From an uncultured Prevotella sp. (GTDB lineage: Bacteria > Bacteroidota > Bacteroidia > Bacteroidales > Bacteroidaceae): a stretch of 64,000 nt of DNA. The position numbers and the translations under genes were made by a program. Under the pieces are notes generated by a model, which worked only from the letters and a program-made list of their open reading frames with translations, was not told where the DNA came from and ran no database searches. Positions within the stretch are counted from its first letter, which is position 1. Each line of letters opens with the position of its first letter. Of the stretch, positions 9,190-18,674 are shown one piece after another. Location of the stretch: contig CALCVT010000106.1 in NCBI GenBank assembly GCA_937906495.1, positions 9,235 to 73,234 of the forward strand, written 5' to 3'.

Positions 9190-9571
9190 ACATATAGAAT
9201 ATATTCTACAGCTGAAATTAAAACCTATGCACAGCAAAAAAGAAGCCCTGCACGAGGATGGCAAATAGCCACAACCGTGTGGGGCATGCTGTTGATTCTA
9301 AAAATGCAGGCCTACTCCGAAAGGAAACAACTGCTACTTCAAACAAATTTACATTGGGAACACAAAATCGAAAAGCAACACGAACTTTCGTTTTATATGA
9401 AGTAAAATATTCCTTTGACGCATAAGTTTTCAGAATAATAGAAAACTACGCTTCTGAGTTTAGTAACTACCCGTAAAAAAGTAATTTATCTTATATTAGT
9501 CGTGCAAGGTTTGACTAAAGCAGACGTTTCTCCTATAAACTCTCAAATAATATAATACATACGTTCAACTT
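9190..9571. other. Intergenic region, no gene seen
   Basis: 382 bp between lptD and the lipoprotein gene. The longest ATG-started frame I noticed is 13 codons. No clear terminator hairpin or full promoter match is visible; the AT-rich right half probably holds the promoter of the next gene. Confidence 0.5.
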
Positions 9572-10288
9572 ATGAAAATCAAATTCCTCTTTGCAGCCAT
9601 CGCTGCAGCATTTGCCTTAACTTCGTGTGAGGACATTAAAAACGAGTATCACAGCACTTACTTTGCAACTAACGAAAATCCTGTTACAACCTATGCCGAT
9701 CAATACGTAGACTCAGTTCATGTTGTAAGTTACGACACTTGGTCGCTCACTAACACGACCGATTGGGTTAAGGTATACTACAAGTCACAATGCAACAATA
9801 TCAAGGTAGACGTACTTCCGGGATTTGCAAGTGTAAGCCGACTCGATTTGACATTGCAACCCAATACAACAGGCAAAATGCGCCAGACTATATTGAGTGC
9901 TGTTAGCTCGTATGATAAAATTGGCACCGTAATGATGCCTCTGGTACAAATGCCTTACTTGAACATTACTTCACCGAAAGTAAAGAAGATTACAAACGAA
10001 AACAAGGAAACTGAATATAAGTTTAAACTCGAACTCTTACAAGGCGGATTGGCACTCGACCGCAGTAAACCCTACATCAGCTTTACGGTTTATGGAGATG
10101 CTGCTACGCTGACATCGAGCGAAACATGGATCAAGCCATCGCGCAAAGCAGACTTCCCCAAATACCAAACACAAAAGGTTGACTTGCTGGTAGAAACAAA
10201 CTATACCAAAAAAGACCGCACTGCAACTCTCACACTGATGTCGAACGGCATTGCTACAACGATTGAGGTAATGCAAAGAGGCTTTTAA
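9572..10288 (+). CDS. Lipoprotein with BACON-like all-beta repeats
   Basis: A type II signal peptide ends in the lipobox LTSC with Cys19, so this should be a lipoprotein. The 238-residue body has two all-beta segments. The second ends KDRTATLTLMSNGIATTIEVMQRGF, and tails of the form R-T-A-T-L-x-L... I-x-V-x-Q-x-G are typical of BACON or related Ig-like domains of Bacteroidetes surface proteins. I cannot assign a ligand. It stands alone between lptD and tRNA-Arg. Confidence 0.65.
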   Translation: MKIKFLFAAIAAAFALTSCEDIKNEYHSTYFATNENPVTTYADQYVDSVHVVSYDTWSLTNTTDWVKVYYKSQCNNIKVDVLPGFASVSRLDLTLQPNTTGKMRQTILSAVSSYDKIGTVMMPLVQMPYLNITSPKVKKITNENKETEYKFKLELLQGGLALDRSKPYISFTVYGDAATLTSSETWIKPSRKADFPKYQTQKVDLLVETNYTKKDRTATLTLMSNGIATTIEVMQRGF

Positions 10289-10381
10289 GCCAAAAGCTGT
10301 AAGAAAGAACCGAATTTTTGAATCGAAGCACCTTCTATTCAAAAATAATCTGTATCTTTGCTCGCGAATTTTTCAGTAAGC

Positions 10382-10455
10382 GGCCCCGTAGCTTAGCTGA
10401 ATAGAGCGTCAGATTCCGGTTCTGAAGGTCTTGGGTTTGAATCCCAACGGGGTCA
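10382..10455 (+). tRNA. tRNA-Arg (anticodon CCG)
   Basis: The acceptor stem GGCCCCG pairs with CGGGGTC with one G-U. The anticodon stem TCAGA/TCTGA encloses loop TTCCGGT with anticodon CCG at 10416-10418, and the T arm is TTGGG/CCCAA. CCA is not encoded. A TATCTTTG element at 10353-10360 is a plausible -7 box, and a strong terminator follows 5 nt after the tRNA. Confidence 0.95.
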
Positions 10456-10459
10456 CTAT

Positions 10460-10508
10460 AGCAATCGCAGGTTCTTGACTTTATCAAGATACCTGCGATT
10501 GCTTTTTA
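10460..10508 (+). terminator. Terminator of tRNA-Arg
   Basis: Outer arms 10460-10472 and 10491-10503 form 13 perfect pairs. An inner TCTTGA/TCAAGA stem extends it across a one-base bulge, and TTTTTA follows. Confidence 0.85.
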
Positions 10509-10652
10509 TGTTTTATCATTCCATGCTATGAATAACGAAAGCTGGCTCACTGCTAAACAAACGGGCATCTAGGCTATTGTTTTGAAGTTTTACATCGTAT
10601 ATTAACGGATATAACTCTCAGGGGTATTATACTTTAAAACAGAATATTGCTG

Positions 10653-10693
10653 TTGAGCCGGCCACACCCACTTCATGCATGCGACCGGCTCAA
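10653..10693 (-). terminator. Hairpin downstream of the TonB receptor gene
   Basis: Nine perfect pairs (TTGAGCCGG with CCGGCTCAA) lie 62 bp beyond the receptor stop on the minus strand. There is no clear U-tract, so terminator function is tentative. The remaining gap 10509-10754 holds nothing else I can support. Confidence 0.45.
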
Positions 10694-10754
10694 TATATAC
10701 TAGGCCCTCCGTACCGGACCTTTATTTGTAACTACATGATTGATTGCATACGAT

Positions 10755-12824
10755 TCAAAGACGGAAACGTATGCCTCCCAGCACCATTAATCCTGGTTGG
10801 CGCACATTAGCCAAATCAAAGTAACGGTGAGCTGTAAGGTTGGTCAAGTCAACATATAAACTGTACTGCGGAGCATTCCATCGTAAACTGCAATCGAGCA
10901 AAGCATGGGCACCATAAGGATGTAATTCTCCCGTAGGCTTCAAATTTCTATAAACCAAATAAGCTCCCTGACGCTGCTGTACGCGGAGTGTCCATTCGGC
11001 ACTCAGTTTCGATATGATGCGATGACTGAGTGTTGCCACAAACTTATGACGCAAATACTCCATCGCATAATTTGACTTATAATAATCCTCTCCCCTGCGC
11101 CGGTGCTGATGTAACCAGACATACGAAAGGGTCATGCGCTCAATAGGTTGTTCAGACCCGAACCACTTGTTAAAATTTAGGCGGGCATCAACTGCCAGTC
11201 CAAAATTGTCGAGTCCGAAAGAAGTTGCATGGTATTTATCATCGGGCGAACGCATTACCCAATCGATAATATGACTACCCCGCTGATAATGCGCACGGGC
11301 CGAAATACGGAACATGGTTCGACTATAATCTGCTCCAAGCATAAAGGCAGAATTCTTCTCTGGACGTAAGCCCGCATTGCCTTCTTGAGTAGGACTCTTA
11401 TACCAAAGATCCGTGAACGTTGGAAGACGCTGTGACATATTCCACGAGGCATAAAACTTTAAACCAGGCAATAGACGATAACTGAGGTCAACACCTGGAT
11501 AAAAACGTACACTTCGGTCTATGCTTTTATTTAGCACAGCCATCACACCCATCGAAAGGGTTAGTTTACGCCATACTATGTTGTGTTCAACAAATGCCGA
11601 GATGTTCGTACGGTCTGCATGACGAGTATAATAAAGGTTTTGCTGTCCCTTGACTGGCTCATATTCCGCCTCATCAAGCGGATAACCCAAATTTGTACTA
11701 TAAATCGCTTCTTTACGCCATTCTGCACCTAATGCCGTGCGACCAAGCATCCAGTCGGTCCAGGCATTAAACGAGGCAGTAAGCACATCGTTGCGGTGAA
11801 AATTCTCGCCTTTAGTACTGTGACGGGTTAACTGATAATGGTCGGTACTCCGTATCCATGAAAAGCATGGCGAAAAATGAATGCGGCCTTGCGTTTCGGC
11901 ACTTACCGACAACATATAACGCCTGGTCGACTCCCATTGGTCTGGATAAGCAGCCGAATAAAAAGTATTGGCACCAAAATCGTTGGCTGAGGCTCCTGCT
12001 TGTAAGCCGAAACTAATTTTAGGGCCGTTATACAGCAAATGGCCATAACCTTTTCCTCCTTTAAAATCTCCATTGGTCACCGCACCATCCGAACGTTGCC
12101 AACTACCGCTGGCTGTTGCTCCCCAACCTTTTCCTAACTTCCAAGAAGTACGGAGCTCTGAACGCATGGTGGCATAACTGCCTCCTTCGAGCATGGCCTC
12201 GAGGGGCTGTCTCGACATGGATTTTGTTACAATGTTTATGGCACCGCTAAAGGCCTGACTGCCCATGACTCTAGAGGCTGCTCCCTGCAACACCTCTATG
12301 CGTGCTATATCTGTAAGATTGACAGGAAAATCGGCTGTAAGATGACCGGTTTGTGGATTAACTAATGGTACACCATTCAATAAAATGCATAACTGGTCGT
12401 GTGTACCCCCCAATATGCTAATGTCAGTTTGAATACCAAAGCCTCCGCGCTGTCTGACGTCAACGCCGGCGGCTAACTTTAACGCATCGTTAATACTTTG
12501 TACTCCTGCAGCAGCCAGGTCGCTGGCTGTTAGAGTAACCACCTGGCGGGCTGCTACCGCTGCAGCCAATGGTGCACGCGATGCTGTGACACCTACTTCG
12601 GCCAGTTCAAGCGTATCGGCTGCCAGTTCTTTAGAGGCTTCCAAAATGTCGGCCTGCTGCATAGGAGTAGCCTGCAACAAGCGAGGAGCTGCACTTATCA
12701 ACGTAGCCACACTCAGTACGCCAATACGTACTTCACGGTGCAAACTACTGAAAAGGCTCCATCCTTTACGGTTGAAATGACGGAACGTCGGCACAGGTTT
12801 TACCTGTTTGTTAATGTACATCAT
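10755..12824 (-). CDS. TonB-dependent outer-membrane receptor (BtuB-like layout)
   Basis: A 689-residue receptor without a carboxypeptidase-like N-terminal domain. The plug is at about residues 100-200 (SINDALKLAAGVDVRQRG, QLCILLNGVPLVNPQTG, RIEVLQGAASRVMGS), followed by a 22-strand-type barrel. It opens with a long atypical signal, MYINKQ...FRHFNRKGWSLF...LHREVRIGVLSVATL, which I recognise from a family of Bacteroidales receptors often annotated as vitamin B12 receptors. I see no cobalamin riboswitch upstream, so the substrate stays open. Start chosen at the MM pair at 12824/12821; the frame extends to 12893 without a plausible signal there. Confidence 0.8.
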   Translation of the reverse strand: MMYINKQVKPVPTFRHFNRKGWSLFSSLHREVRIGVLSVATLISAAPRLLQATPMQQADILEASKELAADTLELAEVGVTASRAPLAAAVAARQVVTLTASDLAAAGVQSINDALKLAAGVDVRQRGGFGIQTDISILGGTHDQLCILLNGVPLVNPQTGHLTADFPVNLTDIARIEVLQGAASRVMGSQAFSGAINIVTKSMSRQPLEAMLEGGSYATMRSELRTSWKLGKGWGATASGSWQRSDGAVTNGDFKGGKGYGHLLYNGPKISFGLQAGASANDFGANTFYSAAYPDQWESTRRYMLSVSAETQGRIHFSPCFSWIRSTDHYQLTRHSTKGENFHRNDVLTASFNAWTDWMLGRTALGAEWRKEAIYSTNLGYPLDEAEYEPVKGQQNLYYTRHADRTNISAFVEHNIVWRKLTLSMGVMAVLNKSIDRSVRFYPGVDLSYRLLPGLKFYASWNMSQRLPTFTDLWYKSPTQEGNAGLRPEKNSAFMLGADYSRTMFRISARAHYQRGSHIIDWVMRSPDDKYHATSFGLDNFGLAVDARLNFNKWFGSEQPIERMTLSYVWLHQHRRRGEDYYKSNYAMEYLRHKFVATLSHRIISKLSAEWTLRVQQRQGAYLVYRNLKPTGELHPYGAHALLDCSLRWNAPQYSLYVDLTNLTAHRYFDLANVRQPGLMVLGGIRFRL

Positions 12825-13001
12825 TTGAATTACGGTTAAACAATAAATAATAAGCAACAGGACTGTGTACGGCCAGCCTGTTGCGAGGTGCAAAGATAGT
12901 CATAAAATAGAAGGCAGACAACTATGCATAACGAAAGCCAAACCTTCATCTTCTATAGCAAGGCTGCATTTGGCAGTATTAGCCACTTGGCATACACTAA
13001 C

Positions 13002-13048
13002 AACAAAAAGTCCTGCCTGTCACCGAATGATATCGGTAACAGGCAGGA
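13002..13048 (-). terminator. Terminator of the subtilase gene
   Basis: The ten-pair stem TCCTGCCTGT/ACAGGCAGGA (13011-13020, 13039-13048) has an inner 5-bp stem. On the minus strand it is followed by CTTTTTGTTG. It lies 49 bp past the protease stop. Confidence 0.8.
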
Positions 13049-13096
13049 TTAATATTCCTTGTCTGCGGCAGTTCATACCGCCTTCATTAAATTCAA

Positions 13097-15232
13097 TTAC
13101 TTAATAATAAGTTTGCGCGTAATCGAAGTTGCTGTAGTTGCAACCTTGAAAAGATATACACCAGGCTGCAAATCACTCAACGATACCACATGCTCAGAAC
13201 CACAACGGGGAGCATTCACATAATCAGACTTAACCAACTGGCCATTAGCCGAGTAAAGCTGAATATTTGCAAACGACTCATCATTGTTGAAGAGCACACG
13301 CCATGCATCGTTCTTCTTATCAATAGAGATTGGCGACTCAGTGTTAAGCGACTCCTGAATACCAGTCTTTAGCAAAAGAGCCTCTTTCAAGCCTTCATAA
13401 GCATCAATTTTTCCAAAGCCAGCTGCATTGTTCCAGCCATTCTCATCGGCTGCACCTGTCTGTGCATTACGACGTCCGGTCTTCTTGAAGATATTGATGA
13501 TGTCATCGTAGCTCAAATTAGGATTGGCCTCAAGCCAAAGAGCTATGATACCCGTTGTAGCCGGTGTAGCCATTGAAGTACCGCTCATAACACCATAGTA
13601 GTAGTTCTTACCATTTACATTTACCTTCTTAACCAGTTCTGACATATTTGCCTGGAAAATCTTGGAATATTGTGAGTAGGCAGAAGTTACCACACCACCA
13701 GGAGCTGCAATTGCCGGTTTGGGAAGGTCGTTAAGCTGGGGACCACGGCTACTGAAGGTTGAGATGCCACCCTTAGAACCTACGCTATAGCTGTAGTTCT
13801 GGCCATTGATATTAGTAAATCGGGTATCGTTGTTGTACGATGCTACTGCAATAGCCTTGCCGATAGAGGCAGCACCTTCACCTACAAGATACTCGTTATC
13901 GCCCTTCTTAGCTTGGAAAGAACCCGAAGCCATGGTGGCAAACGATGCCGGATAAGATACACCATCTACCCAAGCGTGGAACGCAGCTCCCTCAGGACCA
14001 GATACGCGCCACAACAGATAAGCATTGCTTGCGCTTCCAGGAATACCGAGAATTGTTTGCAAATTTCCGATATAACCATTCAGATAAGCACGCTGACGCT
14101 TGTTCTGCTGGTCTATCTGATCATAGAACTGGAATCCTGCCTTTCTCAACTGCTCATCAGTAGGTTCATACAACTTGGTTTGATATACCATTACCGGACG
14201 GATGTCAAAGGGTTTGGTACCATCGGTGCTTACGCTATAAATTTCGGAAATTACAGCCTTATGATCGTTACCTGCCTCAGGCTTGATATAAAGGTAAACA
14301 GGCTTACTAGCATCGGCAATTTCGCGGTAAGCATGAATTTTAGTCTCACCCTCATTACCCATTGCAGCAACCATGATGGCACCTTTTCCGGTCAATTTGC
14401 TCATGTTCTTATCATAGCTGGTAGAACCATCGTGAGGACCTATAATACCACCGAAACTCATATTAAGAACCCAAGGTTTGCCTTCTCCTTCGGCATACTC
14501 CTTAATAGCTTTGGTCTGCTTGAGCACGCTGTTCGAAGCAAAGTCTGACGAAATCATAATAAACTCTGCATCCGTTGCAATGCCGTGGTAATCGCTTCCA
14601 TTAACTTTGCTACCACCCGCAATACCAGCTACGTGTGTAGCGTGGCCTACATCGTCGAGTTGGTCACGATTAGGAGCGGTCTTAGAGAGCGAACCCGAGG
14701 TTGGTGATACACCGAAACGAGCTACACGATTTGCAAAGGCAGCGTGTTTGTACTCAAAGCCCTGGTCTATTACACCAATCACTACTCCTTTACCGGTATA
14801 GGGAGTTTCGAGGCCTTCGCCTGTTACAACCTTCTCGGCACCTGTTTCAACACGAGCTTGATTCATCAACGGACGGAACTGACGTGAGGCACTAATGTAG
14901 CTTACCTCTGCCTGACCGGCCAGCGTCTTAATAAATGAAGAGGGAATAGACATTACAACGCACTCGTCGTTGATAACTTCAGCTTCGTAACCGGCATTTT
15001 GTACATAAGCTGCAACAGCATCAGCATCCGTTGCCGTTACCTCAACGCCGATCAGCGTTTCGGGAGTCACGGTTTTCAAGCCTTTAGCTGTAACGTGCTG
15101 TACGGGAATACCTTCCACATAAGCGTTCAGCTGTATATCCCACTTGCTGCCATCGTGCGCATTGCTGCTTTGTGCCAGCGCTGGAGCTGCAATCAGTCCG
15201 AGAGCTCCTGCAAGAAGTAGTTTTTTATTCAT
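13097..15232 (-). CDS. Secreted S8 (subtilisin-like) serine protease with T9SS sorting domain
   Basis: A 711-residue protease with a signal peptide ending in ALA. The catalytic triad is readable: D156 (GVVIGVIDQGFE), H197 (GHATHVAG) and S553 (MSGTSMATP). The oxyanion Asn is in AAMGNEG. Residues 45-120 look like a fused inhibitor-like prodomain. The C-terminus (IQLYSANGQLVKSDY ... LQPGVYLFKVATT ... KLIIK) is a type A T9SS sorting domain, so export to the cell surface or medium is expected. Substrate specificity is unknown. A TATCTTTG -7 candidate lies at 15305-15298 on the minus strand, and its gene ends in a strong terminator. Confidence 0.92.
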   Translation of the reverse strand: MNKKLLLAGALGLIAAPALAQSSNAHDGSKWDIQLNAYVEGIPVQHVTAKGLKTVTPETLIGVEVTATDADAVAAYVQNAGYEAEVINDECVVMSIPSSFIKTLAGQAEVSYISASRQFRPLMNQARVETGAEKVVTGEGLETPYTGKGVVIGVIDQGFEYKHAAFANRVARFGVSPTSGSLSKTAPNRDQLDDVGHATHVAGIAGGSKVNGSDYHGIATDAEFIMISSDFASNSVLKQTKAIKEYAEGEGKPWVLNMSFGGIIGPHDGSTSYDKNMSKLTGKGAIMVAAMGNEGETKIHAYREIADASKPVYLYIKPEAGNDHKAVISEIYSVSTDGTKPFDIRPVMVYQTKLYEPTDEQLRKAGFQFYDQIDQQNKRQRAYLNGYIGNLQTILGIPGSASNAYLLWRVSGPEGAAFHAWVDGVSYPASFATMASGSFQAKKGDNEYLVGEGAASIGKAIAVASYNNDTRFTNINGQNYSYSVGSKGGISTFSSRGPQLNDLPKPAIAAPGGVVTSAYSQYSKIFQANMSELVKKVNVNGKNYYYGVMSGTSMATPATTGIIALWLEANPNLSYDDIINIFKKTGRRNAQTGAADENGWNNAAGFGKIDAYEGLKEALLLKTGIQESLNTESPISIDKKNDAWRVLFNNDESFANIQLYSANGQLVKSDYVNAPRCGSEHVVSLSDLQPGVYLFKVATTATSITRKLIIK

Positions 15233-15444
15233 TGGTGGTTTTAGTTTATTTGAGATTAGTTGATTCGATATTTGGATTTTCTTTAAAGGAAACGTGGCAA
15301 AGATAAGTATTATAAGCGATAAACATCACGATTTAGTCATAAAAAACGCGATGCACGGCAAATATTCTTTCCTTTCTGACAATCCGTAAGCATCAAACCC
15401 TTTGATTGGTGGTCCGAAGAACCGTTTGCTTTCAATTTACCAAG

Positions 15445-15499
15445 TACCGCCATCTCCTTTTATACCCTTTTATTACAACGGATATAGCAGATGGCGGTA
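15445..15499. repeat. Inverted repeat downstream of the cysteine desulfidase gene
   Basis: Perfect 11-bp arms (15445-15455 and 15489-15499) with a 33-nt loop lie 25 bp past the end of the minus-strand gene. No U-tract follows on either strand, so this may be a terminator-like or 3'-stabilising hairpin. Confidence 0.5.
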
Positions 15500-15523
15500 T
15501 GTATTGTTAATAGCTTTCAAATA

Positions 15524-16837
15524 TCAGCACTGTTTATGCGTCATAATATCGAGCACACAACGGTCTGTCTCGTTCATGGCATCTGCACCGATGCTTACCA
15601 AATTACGGATACTTTGGTCTACATCGTTGTCAATAATACCCTCTACGCTCGACACACAGTTACCTTGCATAGCCAACATAGCCGAAAGTACGGCTGTACT
15701 TACGCCCGTGGTCAGTTTGAGCGCACAACTAGGCTTTGCTCCATCGCAAATCATACCTGTAAGGTTTGCAATCATATTTTTAACGGCATAGGTTGTCTGC
15801 TCGTAGGTACCACCCATCAGATAAGTAATACCGCAACTTGAACCTGTTGCTGCTACCACGCATCCGCACAGAGCTGAAAGCGTACCCAAACTGAGTTTGA
15901 TATAGATTGCTGTCAGGTGAGATAGCATGAGTGCACGTGTCAGTTCTTCGGGTGTATTATGGTTCTCTTCGGCAAATACCACCACCGGGTTTGTAGCACA
16001 GATTCCTTGGTTACCCGACCCTGAGTTACTCATAACGGGTATCATGGCTCCGGCCATACGTGCATCGCAGGCACACGATGTTGACGACAAGATGTGCGAA
16101 AAGATATTATCACCCATAATGCCCTTACCCAAGGGGCGGCTCAAGGCCTTGCCCAAACAATGGCCATAGTTTCCTGCCAGCGACTGGCGGGCTGCGGCTT
16201 CGTTCAGGCGGCGCGCCTCATTGATAAAGTCAATTTCCTCAATGGGCATGGTGGTAGCATATTCCCATACCTTAGCGAGTGTAAGTTTGAGCGGCTCTTC
16301 GCCATTGGTGGCTGCAGGCTGTTTACTTTGGCTTTTAGGTTCGAGGGGCTCGTTCAGGAGTTCTTCGCCGTTTTTGGCAATATATATATAATGTGTATGT
16401 TCGCGTGCAATTGCAACTGTTGCCGTATCGCCGTTATCGGCGGTCACTACAATTTCTACATACAGTTTCTCAGGAGCATCGGCTTTAAGGTCAATGTGTA
16501 TGCGCTCCTCAGCAATATAAGCCTTTCCGCGCTCCACGGCTTCGGCATTGCATTCGCGCAGCACTTCAAGTCCCAGAGCCGATTGTCCAATCAATGCTCC
16601 AAGGGCAATGGCTATGGGTAGTCCCACCATGCCCGTACCGGGAATACCTACTCCCATGGCATTCTTCAGAATGTTTGCACTCAAGTGTGCCTCAATACGT
16701 GCAGGCACTGTACCCAGTACCTCGGTTGCCCGGCTTACGGCCAAGGCTACACAAATAGGTTCGGTACAACCAATAGCCGGAACTACCCAATGGCGTACCA
16801 GCTTTGTAATTTGTTGTTTTTCAATGGATGATAACAT
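15524..16837 (-). CDS. L-cysteine desulfidase / serine dehydratase alpha family (UPF0597, CyuA/YhaM-like)
   Basis: A 437-residue enzyme of the UPF0597 family. Recognisable segments are the N-terminal WVVPAIGCTEPICVALA, the central DARMAGAMIPVMSNSGSGNQGI and the C-terminal ATGSSCGITYLMGG. The conserved cysteines (GCTEP, SSTSCACD, GSSCG) fit a [4Fe-4S]-dependent lyase. Relatives such as E. coli CyuA degrade L-cysteine to pyruvate, ammonia and sulfide; serine dehydratase activity is the alternative. A small AraC regulator begins upstream on the same strand, which suggests local control. Confidence 0.85.
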   Translation of the reverse strand: MLSSIEKQQITKLVRHWVVPAIGCTEPICVALAVSRATEVLGTVPARIEAHLSANILKNAMGVGIPGTGMVGLPIAIALGALIGQSALGLEVLRECNAEAVERGKAYIAEERIHIDLKADAPEKLYVEIVVTADNGDTATVAIAREHTHYIYIAKNGEELLNEPLEPKSQSKQPAATNGEEPLKLTLAKVWEYATTMPIEEIDFINEARRLNEAAARQSLAGNYGHCLGKALSRPLGKGIMGDNIFSHILSSTSCACDARMAGAMIPVMSNSGSGNQGICATNPVVVFAEENHNTPEELTRALMLSHLTAIYIKLSLGTLSALCGCVVAATGSSCGITYLMGGTYEQTTYAVKNMIANLTGMICDGAKPSCALKLTTGVSTAVLSAMLAMQGNCVSSVEGIIDNDVDQSIRNLVSIGADAMNETDRCVLDIMTHKQC

Positions 16838-16856
16838 AGATATTGATAGCTATAAA

Positions 16857-17273
16857 CTACTTTTCGAACTGTTTGCGGTATGTTTTGGGCGTACAATGGT
16901 ATGTACGGTTAAAGGCCAGATAAAAGGCCTGCCGCGAGGCATAACCTGCCAGCAGCCCAATCTCTTCGATGCTCATATCGCGAAATTTGTGCGAAGCGAG
17001 CATATTGCAGGCATCGCGCAGTCTGAACCCATTTACAAGAGCGCTATAGTTGCCCCCGGTACTTAGCGATACGGCTGCAGCTATGTAGCGCGTATTGGTT
17101 TGAAGATCGGCTGCCAGACGTCCTGCGGTATAGGTTGGGTCGCGGTAGCGTTTTCCGCGGGTAAGGTGATCTACGATCCGCACATAGAGTGCGTTTACCT
17201 GATCGGGGCTTAAACGTTTAAGATAGCTGGGTTCGGACTTGGGAATTGAAGTTCCCGTTTCGTTAGGACTCAT
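16857..17273 (-). CDS. Small AraC-type helix-turn-helix regulator
   Basis: A 138-residue protein consisting almost only of the AraC DNA-binding domain. The first helix-turn-helix is at AGRLAADLQTNTRYIAAAV and the second at MSIEEIGLLAGYASRQAFYLA, closing with CTPKTYRKQF. No ligand-binding domain is present. Such stand-alone AraC proteins are common in Bacteroidales, where the signal is unknown. Start taken at MSPNETG; the frame runs on to 17477 but the extra residues are Cys/His-rich and unlike the family. It lies 19 bp upstream of the cysteine desulfidase gene on the same strand, so it may be co-transcribed with it. Confidence 0.75.
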   Translation of the reverse strand: MSPNETGTSIPKSEPSYLKRLSPDQVNALYVRIVDHLTRGKRYRDPTYTAGRLAADLQTNTRYIAAAVSLSTGGNYSALVNGFRLRDACNMLASHKFRDMSIEEIGLLAGYASRQAFYLAFNRTYHCTPKTYRKQFEK

Positions 17274-17524
17274 AATCAACTTTGCTGGCTCGTGAACGAA
17301 CTTTTCGGGTCGGACAGGGGGCTCATGTGGGCCGTACGACGAATAACAAAGGATAGGCAGACTGTAGTGTGTGTGCACCAGGTGACGGCTGGCTGCTTGC
17401 AGCAAAGTTGTTATGAGCCATAACTGCTGCAAAAACGCACACAGCACATCACACCCACAGCCTGCATGTCCATGCAATAAGGGGCTGCAGCGCTAAAGGA
17501 CAGGCGCTGCAGTTGCTCTGTTTC

Positions 17525-18496
17525 TTAGAGACAGAATGTTTCGAGCGCCTTGAAACCTTCGGCACCGGGCACCATCTCTACTTGCTGCGTAGTTGCTGGG
17601 AAAAGCACACATTCGCCAGCCTTAAGTTCAACTTCGCCCTCGTCATAACGCAACGTGGCGCTGCCTTCAAAAGCAATGACAATAACAAAAGAGTCGATGT
17701 CGGCATAATTAGCCGTACAAGGCTTGCTCAATTCATACAGGCGGGTGTTAAACTGCTCGCATGCTACGAGGGGCGTGCAAGCGTCGGGTTGCAATTCATA
17801 GCGGGTGCGATACTCAGGGTAGGCTTTATAGTCGAGAGCCTCGCGTGCCTGGGCCACATGAAGTTCGCGCTTGTTGCCTTGGGCATCGGTACGGTCAAAA
17901 TCGTATACACGGAAGGTATCGTTGCTCGACTGCTGGATTTCAACCAGGAAGTTGCCTGCGCCAATGCTGTGGATACGTCCGGCTGGAATGAAGAAACAGT
18001 CACCAGGCTTTGTTTCGTGGCGGCTCAAGTGGCTCATGAGGGTACCATCGGCCAAACTGGCTTCGTAGCCTTCGGCCGAGAAGTCGGCATTAAAACCAGA
18101 ACAGAGGCTTGCTCCGGGCTGCGTACGCACAATATACCACATTTCGGTTTTACCATAAGGGTGTCCCATGCGCTGAGCCATGGCATCATCGGGGTGAACC
18201 TGGATGCTAAGGTCTTGTGCTGCCGAAATAAACTTTATGAGCAGCGGGAATGTTGTACCATAGCGCTCCATATTGCGTTTACCTACGAGTTCCGCACCGT
18301 AAGTTTCAATAAGTTGTCCGAGCGTACGACCCTGATGCTCGCCTTCCGAAACGACCGTTTCGTTTCCGGGCACGCCCGAAATCTCCCAACTTTCACCAAC
18401 CTGAGCCGGAGCGTCTTTGAGGTTCTTCAATGCGGTCACTTCTTCGCCGCCCCAAATAGTAGTTTTGAGCAGGGCGTTAAACTGTAATGCCTTCAT
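17525..18496 (-). CDS. manA: Mannose-6-phosphate isomerase, class I
   Basis: Interconverts mannose 6-phosphate and fructose 6-phosphate, feeding GDP-mannose or glycolysis. The cupin zinc site is visible: Q99-x-H101 (SIQVHPDD), E118 (YGKTEMWY) and the later His in AGRIHSIGAGN. At 323 residues it is the short form common in Firmicutes and Bacteroidetes. The ATG at 18496 (MKALQFN) fits the family start; the extension to 18571 does not. No operon partner is evident. Confidence 0.93.
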   Translation of the reverse strand: MKALQFNALLKTTIWGGEEVTALKNLKDAPAQVGESWEISGVPGNETVVSEGEHQGRTLGQLIETYGAELVGKRNMERYGTTFPLLIKFISAAQDLSIQVHPDDAMAQRMGHPYGKTEMWYIVRTQPGASLCSGFNADFSAEGYEASLADGTLMSHLSRHETKPGDCFFIPAGRIHSIGAGNFLVEIQQSSNDTFRVYDFDRTDAQGNKRELHVAQAREALDYKAYPEYRTRYELQPDACTPLVACEQFNTRLYELSKPCTANYADIDSFVIVIAFEGSATLRYDEGEVELKAGECVLFPATTQQVEMVPGAEGFKALETFCL

Positions 18497-18674
18497 AATG
18501 AATGTGTTTCGGTTGTATCCGCTTTGTACTCTTGCACCGTTCCGAAGGATTGTGCAAAAAACCTGTTGCATTGTGCTGCAGGCTGCTTACAAACGGAGTA
18601 GGTATATATTATTTTTAATAAATAGTACGTTATTTACGCTGGGTAGCCCATTAAAATAAGGAACTTTCCTGACA

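Noticed and set aside
12825..13001. Possible cobalamin riboswitch upstream of the TonB receptor at 10755-12824
   Set aside because: I looked on the minus strand for the B12 box and the conserved GCCACTG core and found neither.
17513..18487. 324-residue plus-strand frame opposite manA
   Set aside because: Mirror of the manA coding strand; manA has the complete zinc site and family motifs, while the opposite frame has none.
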